Positions 13,799-28,200 of a stretch of 64,000 nucleotides of DNA are shown here, one piece after another. The stretch spans positions 124,001 to 188,000 of the forward strand of contig NW_023501113.1 in NCBI RefSeq assembly GCF_014066305.1. The letters are read 5' to 3'. Numbering within the stretch: the first letter of the stretch is position 1; every line of letters begins with the position of its first letter. A program made the position numbers and the translations under genes. Origin of the DNA: Letharia columbiana (lineage: Eukaryota > Ascomycota > Lecanoromycetes > Lecanorales > Parmeliaceae). Below the pieces are notes generated by a model. The model searched no databases, was not told the DNA's origin, and saw nothing but the letters and a program-made list of their open reading frames with translations.

Positions 13799-14509
13799 AT
13801 TTCATCCTTTATTTCAACTCATTTATACTTATCGATTCGTAGATATAGTAAAAAGATAGGTGATAAGAATCGAATATATTAAATATCATTTAGTAGTAGG
13901 CTTACTATATATATTATCGATATACTTAGTAAAGAGATCGAATCGTAATTATTTCGAGGCTATTCCCGTCGCCATTATAGTAGACTTATTATAATATTAT
14001 CGATATACTTAGTAAAGAGATTATACGTTTACTATTATTATAGTAGACTTACTATAAGTATAGAGTTTATTTATTTATTAATATATTAAATATAGATAAA
14101 GATAGAGCGAAGAGATCTCTGAAGTTCGTTTATGATTTATATTCGATATAGAGGGATTTAAAGAATTTATAATATATTAAATATAGATAAGAACGAAGCG
14201 AAGAGATCGATGCGGAGCGGAGAAGGATTTCTTATATTCGATATAGGGGAGTCGTTTTTTAATAAATTGAGTTACCGTTAATGATATAAGTTATTTAATA
14301 TAGATTCTTTCGAATAATATAGATAAGTTATAATTTATATATAATAGAGCTTCTATATAGTAGAAATACCTAGCGTTTTCTTTATTAGACTTAGTCGCTT
14401 ACTCTGAGTAGAAAGTAAAATATTTAATAGCTGTTTAGTAACTCTACTATTCTCGAGTATATTTATTTAAGTTTCTCTTCGTCGAATATACGAAGAAGTC
14501 TTATTATAA
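13799..14509. repeat. RIP-mutated region with short direct duplications
   Basis: Two imperfect duplications are visible. The phrase TTATCGATATACTTAGTAAA recurs near 13914 and 13998. A segment starting ATATATTAAATATAGATAA recurs at about 14081 and 14171, each followed by GCGAAGAGATC and later ATTCGATATAG. I see no coding potential. Confidence 0.45.
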
Positions 14510-14673
14510 TATTAGAACTAGTATAGATACGATATTAATATAAGTAAGATAGATAGAATAATAAGGCTATCGAATTATATATATAGAAAGAAGATATAAT
14601 ATAGTAGAGAATGCCTTCGTTAAGGCTCGCTAGCTATAGGACTAAGTAATATATTAAGAATACGCTCGTAATA
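14510..14673 (+). repeat. RIP-mutated 164-bp LTR (third copy)
   Basis: It starts TATTAGAACTAG and ends CTCGTAATA, aligning end to end with 13109-13272 in the same orientation, with C-to-T and G-to-A differences. It is followed by TATATATAACGAATTC, similar to the sequence after the LTR at 6799. It could therefore be the 5' LTR of another truncated copy, or a solo LTR. Confidence 0.6.
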
Positions 14674-16514
14674 TATATAACGAATTCTTATCTCGCTATA
14701 TTAATAGTAATATTAAACTTATATAAATCTTTTATCGTTATATATATAAATACTAGTCGAAAAGATATAATATAATATAGAATATTAATCTATTATACTA
14801 TACTCTAATATAATATAAGTTATTAAGATTTATATTATTTTATATCTAATATAATATAGAATTTTAGCGAAATATTCTATAATATAATATATCTATAATA
14901 TTATATTATAAAATAGTATATATATAGAATATCTCGATTAAGATTTCTATATTTAGAAGTAGTTATTCTAATTATTATTCTAGTTAATAACTACGCTAAA
15001 TTAATAAGATATAGAATTAAATACGATTATATTTTATTACTTTATATATATATAAGAAAGCGAGCTATATCTACTAATAATAAGAAAAGTTTATCTTTCT
15101 CTAATATTAATCGCGTGAAATTCGCCGATACTTCGTAATTAAAGCCGTTAACGATAATTTTATATATCTATTATATATTTTCGATATCGCTATTTAATAT
15201 AAAATTATATATATTATAGTTATAGTCTTTTTACTAAATCGCTAATTTAGAAAAGTTAATATATTTCTTAGTATTCTTTTAAAAGTATTATAGCTTAATA
15301 TAATAAGCTATATTCTTTTAAACTACTTTCTCGCGATATATAAAAAAGAAATTAGATATAGAAAGTATATAAAAGTATATTTAATAATTCTAGAATAGAT
15401 TAGTATTATTTATAATAATAATTAGAATTAAGAATTAGATATACTCGAATAAGAGATAATTTTATATTATTTATATAATAGCGATAGTAATAACTAAGAT
15501 TAGAATATTAATTTAGATAGCGTAACTTTTATAGTAAACTTTTTATTACTATATATTAGATTAATTATATATAAATAAAGATTTATAATTTTATCTTTTA
15601 GATATAATTATATTTAATATTTTAAGATTTTTATAATAGCTCGATATTTATTAATTAGCGTATTAATATTATTATATCTAAGCTATAATAGCGCTTATCG
15701 TTAAATTCTATATTACGCTCTTAAATAGTTTAAAAAATAAGATCTATTTAATTATTAGCGCGTATAGTAGAATTATTCTTAATACTTATATCTTATTTAG
15801 CTTTAATATTATTTATTTTCTTTTAATTTAAGCTTTTATCTTTATTTATATATATAATAATTCGCGTAATAAGCGAAACTTTAGACTTCTTTATAATTAC
15901 GCTTATATACTTTTTTTATATAATACTATTAAAATATAAGTCTATTAAAATAATAATTAGAACTAGAAGTTATTTATTATTTATCTATTATATCTTATCT
16001 AATTTATTTAAAAGCTTATTTCTATTATAATAATAATATATTAATATATTTAATTTTATACTTTTTAATAATTATAGCGTAATTAATAGTTAAGATATCG
16101 ACTTTCTTTATTTTCTTAATTAATTTCTTCTTAAACGTAAATATATTTATTCGCTATCGCGATCTCTTAATATTTTTATTTTAACTAAACTTATCCTTCG
16201 CTTTTTATTTTAATTAAAAGTTTAATCGTTATTTAATTAATCTATATCGAGACTCTTTAATATTATTATTATTATTAATATTTAATATTTATTATAATAA
16301 ATTATTAAACTTAATCTCTTCTACTTTAATTACTATAAAAAAATAAATTAATAAATATATATAAAAGAATTAAAGGGTTTATACGAATATCTATAAATAT
16401 TAAATTATTCTTAATTTTAATTAAAGCTTATTTTATTAAAAAGTACGTTAATTCTAATAAGTATTAATATTAGAAATAAAGAGAATATATATTATACGTT
16501 ATTATAAATATATA
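14674..16514. mobile_element. RIP-mutated repeat block, family not identified
   Basis: Two internal similarities define it. Bases about 14740-14965 match 40440-40690 in inverted orientation. Bases about 15345-16030 match 19745-20430 in direct orientation over roughly 690 bp. No domain could be read in any frame. The block is cut at 16515 by the minus-strand long Helitron-like element. Confidence 0.45.
15345..16030. repeat. Dispersed direct repeat, copy 1 (~690 bp)
   Basis: It aligns with 19745-20430 from AGATATAGAAAGTATATAAA to GTTTATTTCTATT, with differences dominated by transitions. The pair may be LTRs of one element interrupted by the Helitron at 16515-18383, or two copies of a DNA element. 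Coding content is not recognisable. Confidence 0.55.
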
Positions 16515-18383
16515 AGTAAAGGCCTATGAATTAAATTCATGAAGTTGGATTTTTCTAAGTTAAATCGAATTTTAGCTCTAGCCCTAAGTCAAATCGAACT
16601 CTAATCGCTTGCTGTGCGTTTTTAACCTACATATAGATATATATGTGCGGAGAGAGGCGCGCTAAGGCCTAATTAGGAAGGTATATTAAGTGTAAAGAAT
16701 TGATCCGTAATAATTGCCCACAAAAAACGGAGAAAGAGTATCGAAATACCGGAAAGAAATGGAGACAACATGCTAATTAGTGGTGTGAATCCCACATTAT
16801 CTCCTGCCGTAGTGAAATCTTTCGAATAATGAAATAGCTGTCAGAGCAAGACATCGGACGGTTTCAATTCGTTCAAATATGCATCGTCCGATGTCCCTCC
16901 TGCAGAGGCCTAATTGGCTGTGATCGTCGCAGTAGATCCTCCTCTTGTGACGTCATTGCAGTGATATACCATATCAATACAGTGGGGATGACAGGGCAAG
17001 TTGCAGTGGTGTTCTCCGCTTGCTGAGTGATGATTTGATATGGAACCGTGGAGAGCATATGACGTGGGATCTTGGAGAGCTGAGCCGTGTTCTTGACGAT
17101 GGTGGCCTTGTTGCCGCTTGGTTTCTCCGCAGTGTTCTCCGCATTTGCCTATTGTAGTTCCTCCTCTTACTTCTTAATGTAGTGGAGATGACAGGCTAAG
17201 TTGTAGTGGTGTTCTCCGCTTGCTGAGTGATGATTTGATGTGGAACCGTGGAGAGCATATGACGTGGGATCTTGGAGAGCTGAGCCGTGTTCCTGACGAT
17301 GGTGGCCTTGTTGCCGCTTGGTTTCTCCGCAGTGTTCTCCGCATTTGCCTGTTGTAGTTCCTCCTCTTGCTCCTCCTCTTGTAGAGTATTAGACTGAGTG
17401 GCTAGCTGAGTGGCTGACTGAGTGGATGACTGATATAACGTGGGATCTTGGAGAGCTGAGCCGTGTTCTTGACGATGGTGGCCTTGTTGCCGCTTGGTTT
17501 CTCCGCAGTGTTCTCCGCATTTGCCTGTTGTAGTTCCTCCTCTTGCTCCTTAATGTAGTGGGGATGACAGGCCAAGTTGCAGTGGTGTTCTCCGCTTGCT
17601 GAGTGATGATTTGATGTGGAACCGTGGAGAGCATATGACGTGGGATCTTGGAGAGCTGAGCCGTGTTCTTGACGATGGTGGCCTTGTTGCCGCTTGGTTT
17701 CTTCTCCGCAGTGTTCTCCGCATTTGCCTGTTGTAGTTCCTCCTCTTACTCCTCAATGCAGTGGGGATGACAGGCCAAGTTACAGTGGTGTTCTCCGCTT
17801 GCTGAGTGATGATTTGATGTGGAATCGTGGAGAGCATATGACGTCCGGACGCGTTTGGTGTGACTACAATATTTGAATATTAGTTTAACCTACCTACCGC
17901 TAGCTTAGGAGGAGTATATAGAGAAGGACGTATCCGTTCGGGCTCTTTTTGAGGGCCTTCCAACGCGTTTGATGGAATTGGTAGAATTGGTAGAGTGGTG
18001 GAAGAATAATGGTTACACAAACAGGTGGAAGGATTATTATCCAATCCCGGACGCGTCTGGTGTGACTACCATGACTACCATATTTGAATATTTATTTAAT
18101 TCACTAATAGTAGGCCAAACTTCATAATTTTTACAGCGTTAGAAAGCGCAAAGCGAGCTCTATAATTTGAGGAATTATGAAGTAACTGTATGTATCGCAA
18201 GCTGAGTACTTCAAAGTGCAAAACTTCTACATACAAATTTTTGATGAGGGAGGCACGGGAGGGCTACCGGGCTGACTCAGCCGGTCTAACCAAAAAGCGT
18301 AGCGAACCCGAATTGATAATTGGCTGCACATACAAATTCAAGGTTTCCAAGCTCAGCCCTACCTTATTCTTTTATATATACTA
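16515..18383 (-). mobile_element. Long non-autonomous Helitron-like element, minus strand
   Basis: Its 3' end is at the left, where AGTAAAGGCC precedes the 15-bp palindrome at 16526-16540. Its 5' end is at the right, reading CCTTATTCTTTTATATATAC on the plus strand. Both ends equal those of the plus-strand copy at 28822-31405 and of the short copies. Composition is normal, so it is young relative to its surroundings. It carries a four-unit tandem array (17061-17839) and a stem-forming CATCGGACG/CGTCCGATG pair near 16851-16893. The open frames inside it are array artefacts. It encodes no transposition protein. Confidence 0.65.
17061..17839. repeat. Subterminal tandem array, four ~200-bp units
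   Basis: Units start at 17061, 17261, 17437 and 17637 at (G/A)ACGTGGGATCTTGGAGAGC, giving lengths of 200, 176, 200 and 203 bp. The 176-bp unit has a different tail (17386-17436) made of short GACTGAGTGGCT-like repeats. The same unit forms an array in inverted orientation at 30146-30800. Unit lengths are not all multiples of three, which argues against a coding role. Confidence 0.8.
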
Positions 18384-19744
18384 ATTATTATAGAGTTCGA
18401 CTTAAAGAATAATTATTTTTATAAAGATAATAAGATTTAAAAATAAGAAAGTAAGAATAAAATACGCGAAAATTTTAATAAGTTATAATAGTTTAATATT
18501 AGTTAAATTAAATAAAGATAATTACTTACTAACTCGCTCTTTTAAATCTTTTATTTTTTAATCTATATAGATTATAATAATAATTATAATTATTATAAAA
18601 GTAATTAAGATTATATTAGATAATAATGCTTAATAAACGTAATTCGCTTAAATTTAAATCTTTAAAATTAAAGAGAAAGCGCTTTATTAATATTTAATTT
18701 AAGCTAGATAATTTAAAGTAATTTAAAAATTTAATACGCGCGATAGATATCTAAGCTTTTCTTCCCCTCTTCTTCTTTTTTAAGACTTTCTTTTTATATT
18801 AACCCTTCTTATTATTAGACTATCTTCTTTATATATTAAACTTTTATTTAAATAACTTAATATTATTATAATAATATTAAAAATATAATATAGTTATTAA
18901 GTTATATATTTATTTTTTATTTTTTAATAACTTTAAGTTAATACGTAGATAAATCGCGTAAAGAGCTTAATTTATATATACTTAATTTATTATTAATAGC
19001 TCTTTAAAAAAGTTAATACTATTCTAGAGTATTAAATATAGCATTAAAATAAAGAATTTATTAGATATTATCGCTATTTTAATCGCTATTATTATTACTT
19101 TAATAAATATTATCTCTATTTTAATAATATTAAAACGTTAATAGAAACTAGATAATATATTCTTTTAATTATTATTATATTTATTATATATAACTAACGC
19201 GAGCTATAGCTTAAGCTTTATACGAAATCTATTATTATTAAAAATCGATTAATCTTATAATTTTAAAGCTTCTCTTCTAACGTCTAATTTATTAAATTAT
19301 ACTTAATTAAAATCTATTAAAGCGCTATTATATTTAAAGATTCGCTTTTAAAGTATTATATAAGATAATAAAAATCTTTCTAATTTATTAGTTTAAGAGT
19401 AAATTTCTTATTACTACGCTTTATAATTAGCTCTAATAATCTCTATTTAAATAAATATTTATCTTTATATAATATATAAAAAGCGAGTTATATTATAGAA
19501 AAAGAATCTAGATCTTATAATTATCTTAGTTAAACTATTTAAAATAAAAAAGAGAGTATATTTATCTTTAGCTATTAAACTAATTAATTATTATAAATAT
19601 AACTATAAAATATAATTATATATTATTAATTACTCTAATAATTATAAAAAGTATAAAAAAAAAATTATATAATTAAGTATTTATAAACTTTTCTCTTCTA
19701 AGTATTTATTTTAATTTAGAGTTTAATCGCTATTTAATTAAAAA

Positions 19745-20430
19745 AAAGGTAAGATATAGAAAGTATATAAAAGTAGATTTAATAATTCTAGAACGAATTA
19801 ACGATATCTATAATAATAATTAGAATTAAGAATTAAATATATTTAAATAAGAGATAGCTTCGCGTTATTTATATAATAATAAAAATAATAATTAAGATTA
19901 AAATATTAATTTAAATAGCGTAGCTTTCGTAATAAACTTTTTATTACTATATATTAAATTAATTATATATTAATAAAGATTTATAATTTTATCTTTTAGA
20001 CGTAATCGCGTTTAATATTTTAAGATTTCTATAATAGCTCGATATTTATTAATTAGCGTATTAATATTATTATATTTAAACTATAATAAAGCTTATTATT
20101 AAATTTTATATCGCGCTTTTAAATAGTTTAAAAAATAAAGTCTACTTAATTATTAGCGTATATAATAGAATTATTTTTAATACTTATATCTTATTTAGTT
20201 TTAATATTATCTATATTCTTATAATCTAAACTCTTATCTTTATCTATATATATAATAATTTACGCGAAAAGCGAAACTCTAGACTTTCTTTAAATTACGC
20301 TTATATATTTTTTTTATATAATATTATTAAAATATAAATCTATTTATTAGAATAATAATTAAATTTAAAAATTACTTATCGCTTATCTATTATATTTTAT
20401 CTAATCTACTTAAGAGTTTATTTCTATTTT
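19745..20430. repeat. Dispersed direct repeat, copy 2 (~690 bp)
   Basis: Partner of 15345-16030, same orientation. Similarity is nearly colinear for the full length and stops abruptly at both ends. Confidence 0.55.
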
Positions 20431-22758
20431 TCTATTAAATCTATTAATTAGATTAAAATTTATATCTTATTTTTATATAAATATCTAATTACATATTAAA
20501 TAATATCTTATTATTTAAAACTTTTAAATATAATCTAATTAAGAAAAGAATCTATTATATAAAAAATTATAAATCGCGATATATATTTTTATAGTAATAG
20601 AGAATTCTAATTATCTTTATAATTATTATTATTTAAAAATAATTATAATAGCGAAAAATACTTATATTCTTATCTCTAATCTAGAATTAGAATTATATAA
20701 TTAATTTATTAAGATTTTAGACTTAAATAATCTATACTCTTATAAAAACGCTTAGATCGCTTAAATATATTAGCGATATTTTTATATATTAATTTAATAT
20801 TAATAAGCTTAAAAGTCTCTTATATCTCTTTACTCGTCTTATTAAATATAAATTTATATCTTATTATATTATAATTCTTAGACTATTATCTAGCCGATTC
20901 TAATAATAATATTTATTCTTTTTTATTCTTAAATATCTATACTATATAATTTCTAAAAACTATATATTTTATTCTAATAAAAAATATATATAAGAAAAGA
21001 AGATAGTAAACTTTCTTAAACTTTATAATTTAAGATTTTTTATAAATAAATTTAATATAAATAAGATTAATATATAAATAACGAGTCTATTTAAATATAA
21101 ATTAGAATATTAAAATTAAAATTAATATAAAGAAAAATTTATATTAATAAATATTATTTTAATAATTCTTTTTTAAGAAAATTTTTATAAGTTATATAAG
21201 ACTCCTACGTAATAAGAATAGATATTCTTTTAAAAGTTTATTATATCTTTAAAAATTTCTAGATATTTAATCTTCTTTCTAATAGATTTAATTATAATTT
21301 ACTATACTCGTTATTATAATAAGAAGATATTAATAAATATTTAATCTTTTATATTAATATCTTTTTTATTAATATTATTAAAAAATTTATATTCTCTAAA
21401 AGAAGTTAAGAATTTTTAAATTACTTAATCTTTTAATTAATAATATTTAATTATATTAATAATTATATCTCTATCTTCTTTCTTTATATCGAGTTACTTA
21501 TTATACTTTATATTAATATTTTTAATAAAATCTAAAATTAAAACTATATCTAACGAACTTAATTATTTATAGAATTTATTATCTTTAATATAATATATAA
21601 AATATTATATATAAATATTAATTATAATATTAGAAAGATATTAAAATAATTATAATAATAATTAAAATTTATAATAAGTATATTAATTATATATAATATA
21701 TTCGATAATTCTCTCTTTTATTTTCTTCTTTTTCTTAGAAATAGTTTTTTAATATTTCGAGAAAATTAAAAGTCTTTTTTTAACTATTTATTTCGCTATT
21801 ATATTCGCATTATTTTATTTTCTTAAAGTTACTCTTAATAGTTTATATATATTTAAACTTATTAAATATTAGCGCGATTTTACTATATTCTTATTTCTAA
21901 AATATTTATTTACTATTTTTTATATCTTATTATTACTTAAGCTTTTAAAATATTTTTATTTCTTTAGAGATAATATAATAAAGCGAATTAGAGCTATTAT
22001 CTTTATTAATAATATTAGCTTTTATAATATTAAAAAATAATAAAAAATATATAAATTTATTTATTTAATTAAATTTTTATTTAAAATAGTTATAACGATA
22101 ATTTTCATATAAAAAGCTTATTATAAGATATTAAAGAATATATTATAAAGAGTATATTAGTATTATAATAAAAACGATAAGAAAATTTAAATAGAATTAT
22201 ATTATTATAAAAGATAATATAATTAAAAAGAATATTAGAAAAGATTAAAATATAAGAAAATATAAGAATACGCTAATTAAAAAATAGACTAGTTTACTAA
22301 CGCGTTTTCGTATTTTTTAAATTTTTATTTATAAAGAAATTCGACGTTAATTTTTAATATTATAAAGTTAGATTTTAATTAAATTTTTTTAAATTTAATA
22401 ATCTAATTAGAATTATTAAGAATTATTATTAATAATAAACTTTTTATAGTTTTTATATAATAATAAACGTTTATTTTAAGCTTTTAAGAATTTAGATCTA
22501 AGAATTTTATAAAATAAATTTATCTTTTTTTAGATTTTATTTTACGCCTTCGATTTATTATACGCGTTTTCTCTTTTAAAGAATAATTAGAAAGATAATT
22601 AAAATATTAATTAAATCGCTTACTTTTAGAATACTATTTATTTTATACTTATATTTAAAAAGATATAATAATAAATATAGATATTTTTAATTAAGAATTT
22701 TTATTAATAAACTTTTAACTAGTTACTTAGTTTCTTAATAATAAAAAAATATTAAATT

Positions 22759-22926
22759 AATTAAAAAATTCTAAAGATAATTAATTAAAAAGTTTTTAAA
22801 ATAATTAATTAGAAAGTTCTAGAAATAGTTAATTAGAAAGTTTTAGAAATAATTAATTAAAAAATTCTAAAAATAGTTAATTAGAAAGTTCTAAAAGTAA
22901 TTAGTTATAAAGTTTTAGAAGTAATT
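22759..22926. repeat. 24-bp minisatellite, seven units
   Basis: Seven consecutive 24-base units with consensus AATTAGAAAGTTCTAGAAAT plus four bases. Variation between units is almost all G/A or C/T. The period is a multiple of three, so before RIP it could have encoded an eight-residue repeat, but no surrounding frame is legible. Confidence 0.7.
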
Positions 22927-24767
22927 AAATAATAGATTTAAAGAGTAATTCGCTAATAAATTTAATTATATTAGAAAAAGAAGAGATAGACTTTATTATA
23001 AAAGAAGTTTAAGATTAAAAACTTCTAATATATAATAAGAATAATAATATTATAATCTAGCGATAAGTTTTATAATAAATCTATATAAATCTATTAATTT
23101 TAATATATAAATAATTAATATAACTAGAAGAAGAAGAAATAATTTTTATAATTTTAATTATTATAATAAAAAAGAGTTTAAATATAGTTTTCTCTTTTCT
23201 AATTATTATTCTAATTATTTAATTTTTTAAATTAAATAAATTTAGAAATATATTAATAAGAATAAAGAGTTAATATATATATTTAATAACGATATATCTA
23301 GCGATAATAATATAACTTTATTTTAAAATTAAATTATTTCTTAATCTCGAGATATTATCTATAAAAGTAGAAATTTTAATAATATATATAATAAAAATAT
23401 TAAAATTATAATAATTAAAGAATATCTATCTACGCGTAAATTATTAAAAAAAAAATATATAATAAAAAACTTAGAAAGAGAAGATTTAATATACTTTTCG
23501 CGGCGGCTATAATAGATAAAAGAGTATTTCGAGTATTATTAATAATAAAAGCAGCTAAAAAGTTAAATAATAAGACTTTTAGAAAATCTACTATAAGCGA
23601 AAAGAGTATAAATAAAAGAAAAAGCGTTATTAATTATATATTTAAAGTAAGAAAAATATAAAGATATTATTTAGATAGTAAGTTTAGCTTTATATATACT
23701 TCTAATTATCTTTCTAATTATAATCTATTAGCTATCGCTTTTCGCGAAATTAAATACTTTTAGAAATTAACTAAACTATTAATTTTAAAAGCTTTATTTT
23801 TAAGATTTATTTAAAAAATTTCGTTAAATATAATAGATAAACTCGAAAATTATATTAATTATTAATTTTAAAGTTTTATTATTAAGACGATATAGAAGAT
23901 AATAGAAGCTTTTCTATCTAATAATCTTTAAATTAAGACTTTTTATTATCTTTATATATAAATTATTAATAATAGAATATAAATTCTTAACTTCTAGTAA
24001 TTTATAATAAACGCGTAATATTATAAATTAAGAATATATAGCTTTTATATAAACTTTTAAAATTATTTAATATTAAGTTATATATAAATATAATAATAAA
24101 TTAAAAGCTTATAATTTAATTTAAATAGATTTTTAAACTATTATAAATAATAGAATAAAAAACTTTATAATTAAATTATTAACTTTTTTAATTTATAATA
24201 TAATTCTTAATTATAATATTACTTATAAGATTATATTCTACTTCGAATTTTAGTTATCTTTAAAATTAATATTATATAATATATTTAATTTATAATTTAA
24301 AAAAATTATATTATATTAAAAAATTAAAATTATTTATTATTATAAAATTATTTATATTATAATTATAGTTTTAATATAAATATATATTATATTTTTATAT
24401 CTAATTAATAATAATTATATATTTTTATAGATTCTTATTATTATCTTAAAAAATAAAAGATTTTATTAAAGTTTATATATATTTAATTATTATATTAATT
24501 CTCGATTTAGAATTTTAATTATTTTTATAATTAATATTATATAAAGTATTTAATTTATAATTTTAAAAAATTATATTATATTAAAAATTATATTCTATTA
24601 AATTATAAAAAAAATCTATTATTATAAAATTATAAGTATTATAAGTATAGTTTAAATATCTTATTTTCTTATTTAATTAATAAGTATTATATTTAATAAT
24701 AGATTTCTATTATTATCTTAAAAAATAAAAGATTCTATTAAAATCTATAAGATATTATATTTTTTAT

Positions 24768-25232
24768 AAATAAAGATCTATAAATTAAATTTATAATTTT
24801 TTTTTTATTAAAGCTATTAAGTAAATAGATAAATAATCTTTAATAAATAAACTTTAATAAGCGAGTTATTCGACTATTAAGCGAACTTTAATAAGCGATA
24901 TTTAAATTTCTTACGCTTTAATAATTATAAAACTAAATTTAAGAATTTTTTTTTATCTAAAAGTTCATATTTCGTTTTATAATTTTAAAAAAAAATCTTA
25001 AAATTTTAATAGAAAATAAAAAAGTTATTCTAAAATTAAATAATATATATCTATTTTTTAATTAAGACTATTTAATTACATTTTTTTTATAATTATAAAT
25101 ACTAATTTATTTATTTATAATAACTTAATTAATTTAATTAAAAAGCGTAGTAACTCTAAATTTATAATTAACTATATATATAAATTTAAAATTTTTAAGC
25201 TTAATTCTATTTTATTCTATTATATATATTAA
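24768..25232 (-). mobile_element. Short non-autonomous Helitron-like element, heavily RIP-mutated, minus strand
   Basis: In reverse complement it shows the family order: TTAATATATATAATAGAATAA, a middle with AAGCGATATT and paired AAAGTTCGCTTA-like motifs, and an end in AATTTAATTTATAGATCTTTA. It is the most mutated copy of the family in the window. Confidence 0.55.
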
Positions 25233-28200
25233 TAAAATTAATTATTAATTATTAATTAACTTATTAGCGTATAATTAAGCTTATAAATTCTTTTTAAAAT
25301 TTAAATTTAAATTCTTCTTTAAATCTTTTATAATATTTATTTTATTCTTTTTTATCTAAAAATCTTATAATTTTATAATATTAATTATTATCTTAAATTT
25401 TATATAAACGCTATAAATTAAGATAAGAATCGTAATTTTTTTATATACTACTTCTTTCTTTTTTTCTTTTTTTCTTATTTATTATAATATTATAATAATT
25501 AAAAAGATATTTAGAAAGATATTTAGAATTTATATTTTATTTTCTTTTTATAAAGTATCTTTTATATACTATTATTTATAGATCTAATAAATATATATAT
25601 TATAAAATTAACGTAATAATAATTTTATATAGCGAGAAGATAAATAATAATAGAATTATAAATAATCTATTATTAAAAGAGAAAGATAAGATTCTTTATT
25701 ATTATAAAGTAAAATTAAATTTATAATTTTAATTATATATATAGAAGTAAATAATATAGACGATCTTTAGCGAATACTTCGCGATAATAATCTTTTAATA
25801 GAATTCTTCTTATTTTTATCGCTATTAAGATTTTATAATTATTTAATTAATATTAAAAATTATAAGCGTAAAGCGATAGAAGAGCTTTTATAGAATTCTT
25901 ATATTATTAAATTTTATCGATATATAATAGCTCTCGAAGTATATAATTTACTTAAAGCTCGCTTATAAAAGTTATTTATTATCGATCTTAATATAATATT
26001 AATTATAAGAGATAAAGTTAAAAATATAAATAGATTTAAAAGTGTAAATTTAGAGAAGTAGAAAAAGATATTATAAGAGGTTAAAGATATATACTTTTAT
26101 AAATAATAAGATTAATTATATTATAGTATTCTTAGATATTAATATATATAATTTTTTTATTTAATATTCTAAAGAGAAAGTATATATCTATATTAGCTAT
26201 ATAATTAAATCTAAATAATTAAAAATAAAAAAGTATTATTAATAATAATAAGAGTATAACTTCGTAATAAGAAGATTTAATAAAAAAGGAAATATTAAAT
26301 AATTCTATTTATCTTATAACTCTAAGATAAATAGAAAAAGAGAAAGAATAAGAGATAAGTATATTATTAGATAATAACTCGAAGCTATTAATTAAATTAT
26401 TTAATATAATTAAATAATCTTATAAATAAAGATTACTTCTTATTTTTATAATAATTTAAAAGTTTTAATAAAAGACTTATTAATCTCTATAAGCGAAAAT
26501 AATATATATTAACTCTTACGACTATAAATCTTATTATATAATTAAGAAATATAAATATAGAGATTTTACGATATAGAACTATTCTTCTAAGATCGATTAT
26601 AAGATATATTATTATTATTTCTCACGTATATAAAATTATTAACTTATAATTTTTAAATTAAAAAAATATATAGTTATATATAGACGAATCTTATAATAAA
26701 TACTCTTTTTATTTATTACTCTCTCTTTAATAAAAGTATATTAAAAATTATCTAGACTAATTAATTAAAATTCGATTTACTATCTTTATATATTTATTTT
26801 AATAAGATTAAACGCGTAATATAAAGAAATTTAATAGTATAGTAATTTAATATAAATAATAATAATTTTCTAGATTTACTAGACTTAGCTAAATAATAAT
26901 TAAAAAATTACGACTATATATTAAATAGATAAAAGTTAGATAAAGATAATAATAAAATAAAAGAGATCTTTCGAATAATAGCTAATAATTATAATAGTAA
27001 GGTTTTAAATCGCTTTTTATTTTTATTATCGAGATATAAATATTTAGATATAAGAGCTTAAAAGAAGAGATTATAATAGATTTCGCTATCTATTAATTAA
27101 AAAGATACTTAAAATTTTATAATATAAATTCTTTTTTCTTATATCGAACGCTAATTTTTAGAGTTTATAAATCTTTTTTAAAATAATTAAGAGGTAATAA
27201 ACTTACTAATATATTATCTAATAACTCTTTATTATCGATATCTTAATTCTTTATAAAAGCTATTTTTTATACTTAATAATAGCGAAGTAATAACTTTATA
27301 TTCTTAAGTTTTCTATTATTTACGCTATCTATCTTATAAGCCTCTTTAATATTTTTATTAAGAGTTATAATCGATTTTAAAATATAATTCTTTTCGACTA
27401 TAATATTTTTTTTACGCGACGAGTACTTTCTATTTATAAGTATATCTAGAAATAAATAATACTTCTCAGTTAAGGTTCGTATCTTAGATATCTATATTCG
27501 TTAAATATGCGTTTTATTTTCTTTAAACCTTTCTTTTTATTAGCTTTAGCATTTCTATTAAATTTACTCTTATCTTTCTTTCTTAACTTTTTAACTTTTT
27601 CTTTTTTAATTTTATAAATAATATCTTAAATTTCTACTATTATATTAAATTCTTACTTCTAATTTAATTTATATTAAGTTTATTTACGACTATTATTTAA
27701 CTTATAATACTTTAAAATTCGAGAATTTAAGATCTTATTTTATACTTCTAATATATATACGCAATTAATATTATCGCTTAAGATTCTCTTTTAAAATAAT
27801 TATTATTATATTTTAAGCGTTCCTTTACTCGCTTATCGCTAATATTTTTTTTTTATCTTATATATATAATAAACGTAATTAATTTTATAATCTAAATCTT
27901 AAATCTTAAACTTTATATAGAGTTAAAATAATACTTTATAATAATTAAGTATAAATTTCTAATTCCTAACGTCTAGTTAGATTTTAAGCGTACTTTTATA
28001 AATTAGAAAAAAAATTTTATTAATCGAGTCTTTAATCGAATTCGATATCTTTATTTTATTAAATATCTTTATAGATAAAGCTATCGACGATATAAGAATA
28101 TAGAGATAATAGAAATTTTATACTCTCGTAGATTATCTTAATAAGCTTTCATAGAAAAAATTCATATTTATAAATTATTCGAATTCTTATTTATAATTCG

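Noticed and set aside
17389..17837. Overlapping minus-strand frames of 81-95 codons with shared sequence
   Set aside because: They arise from the tandem array. The unit lengths (200, 176, 203) do not hold a frame and the inverted copy gives the same artefacts.
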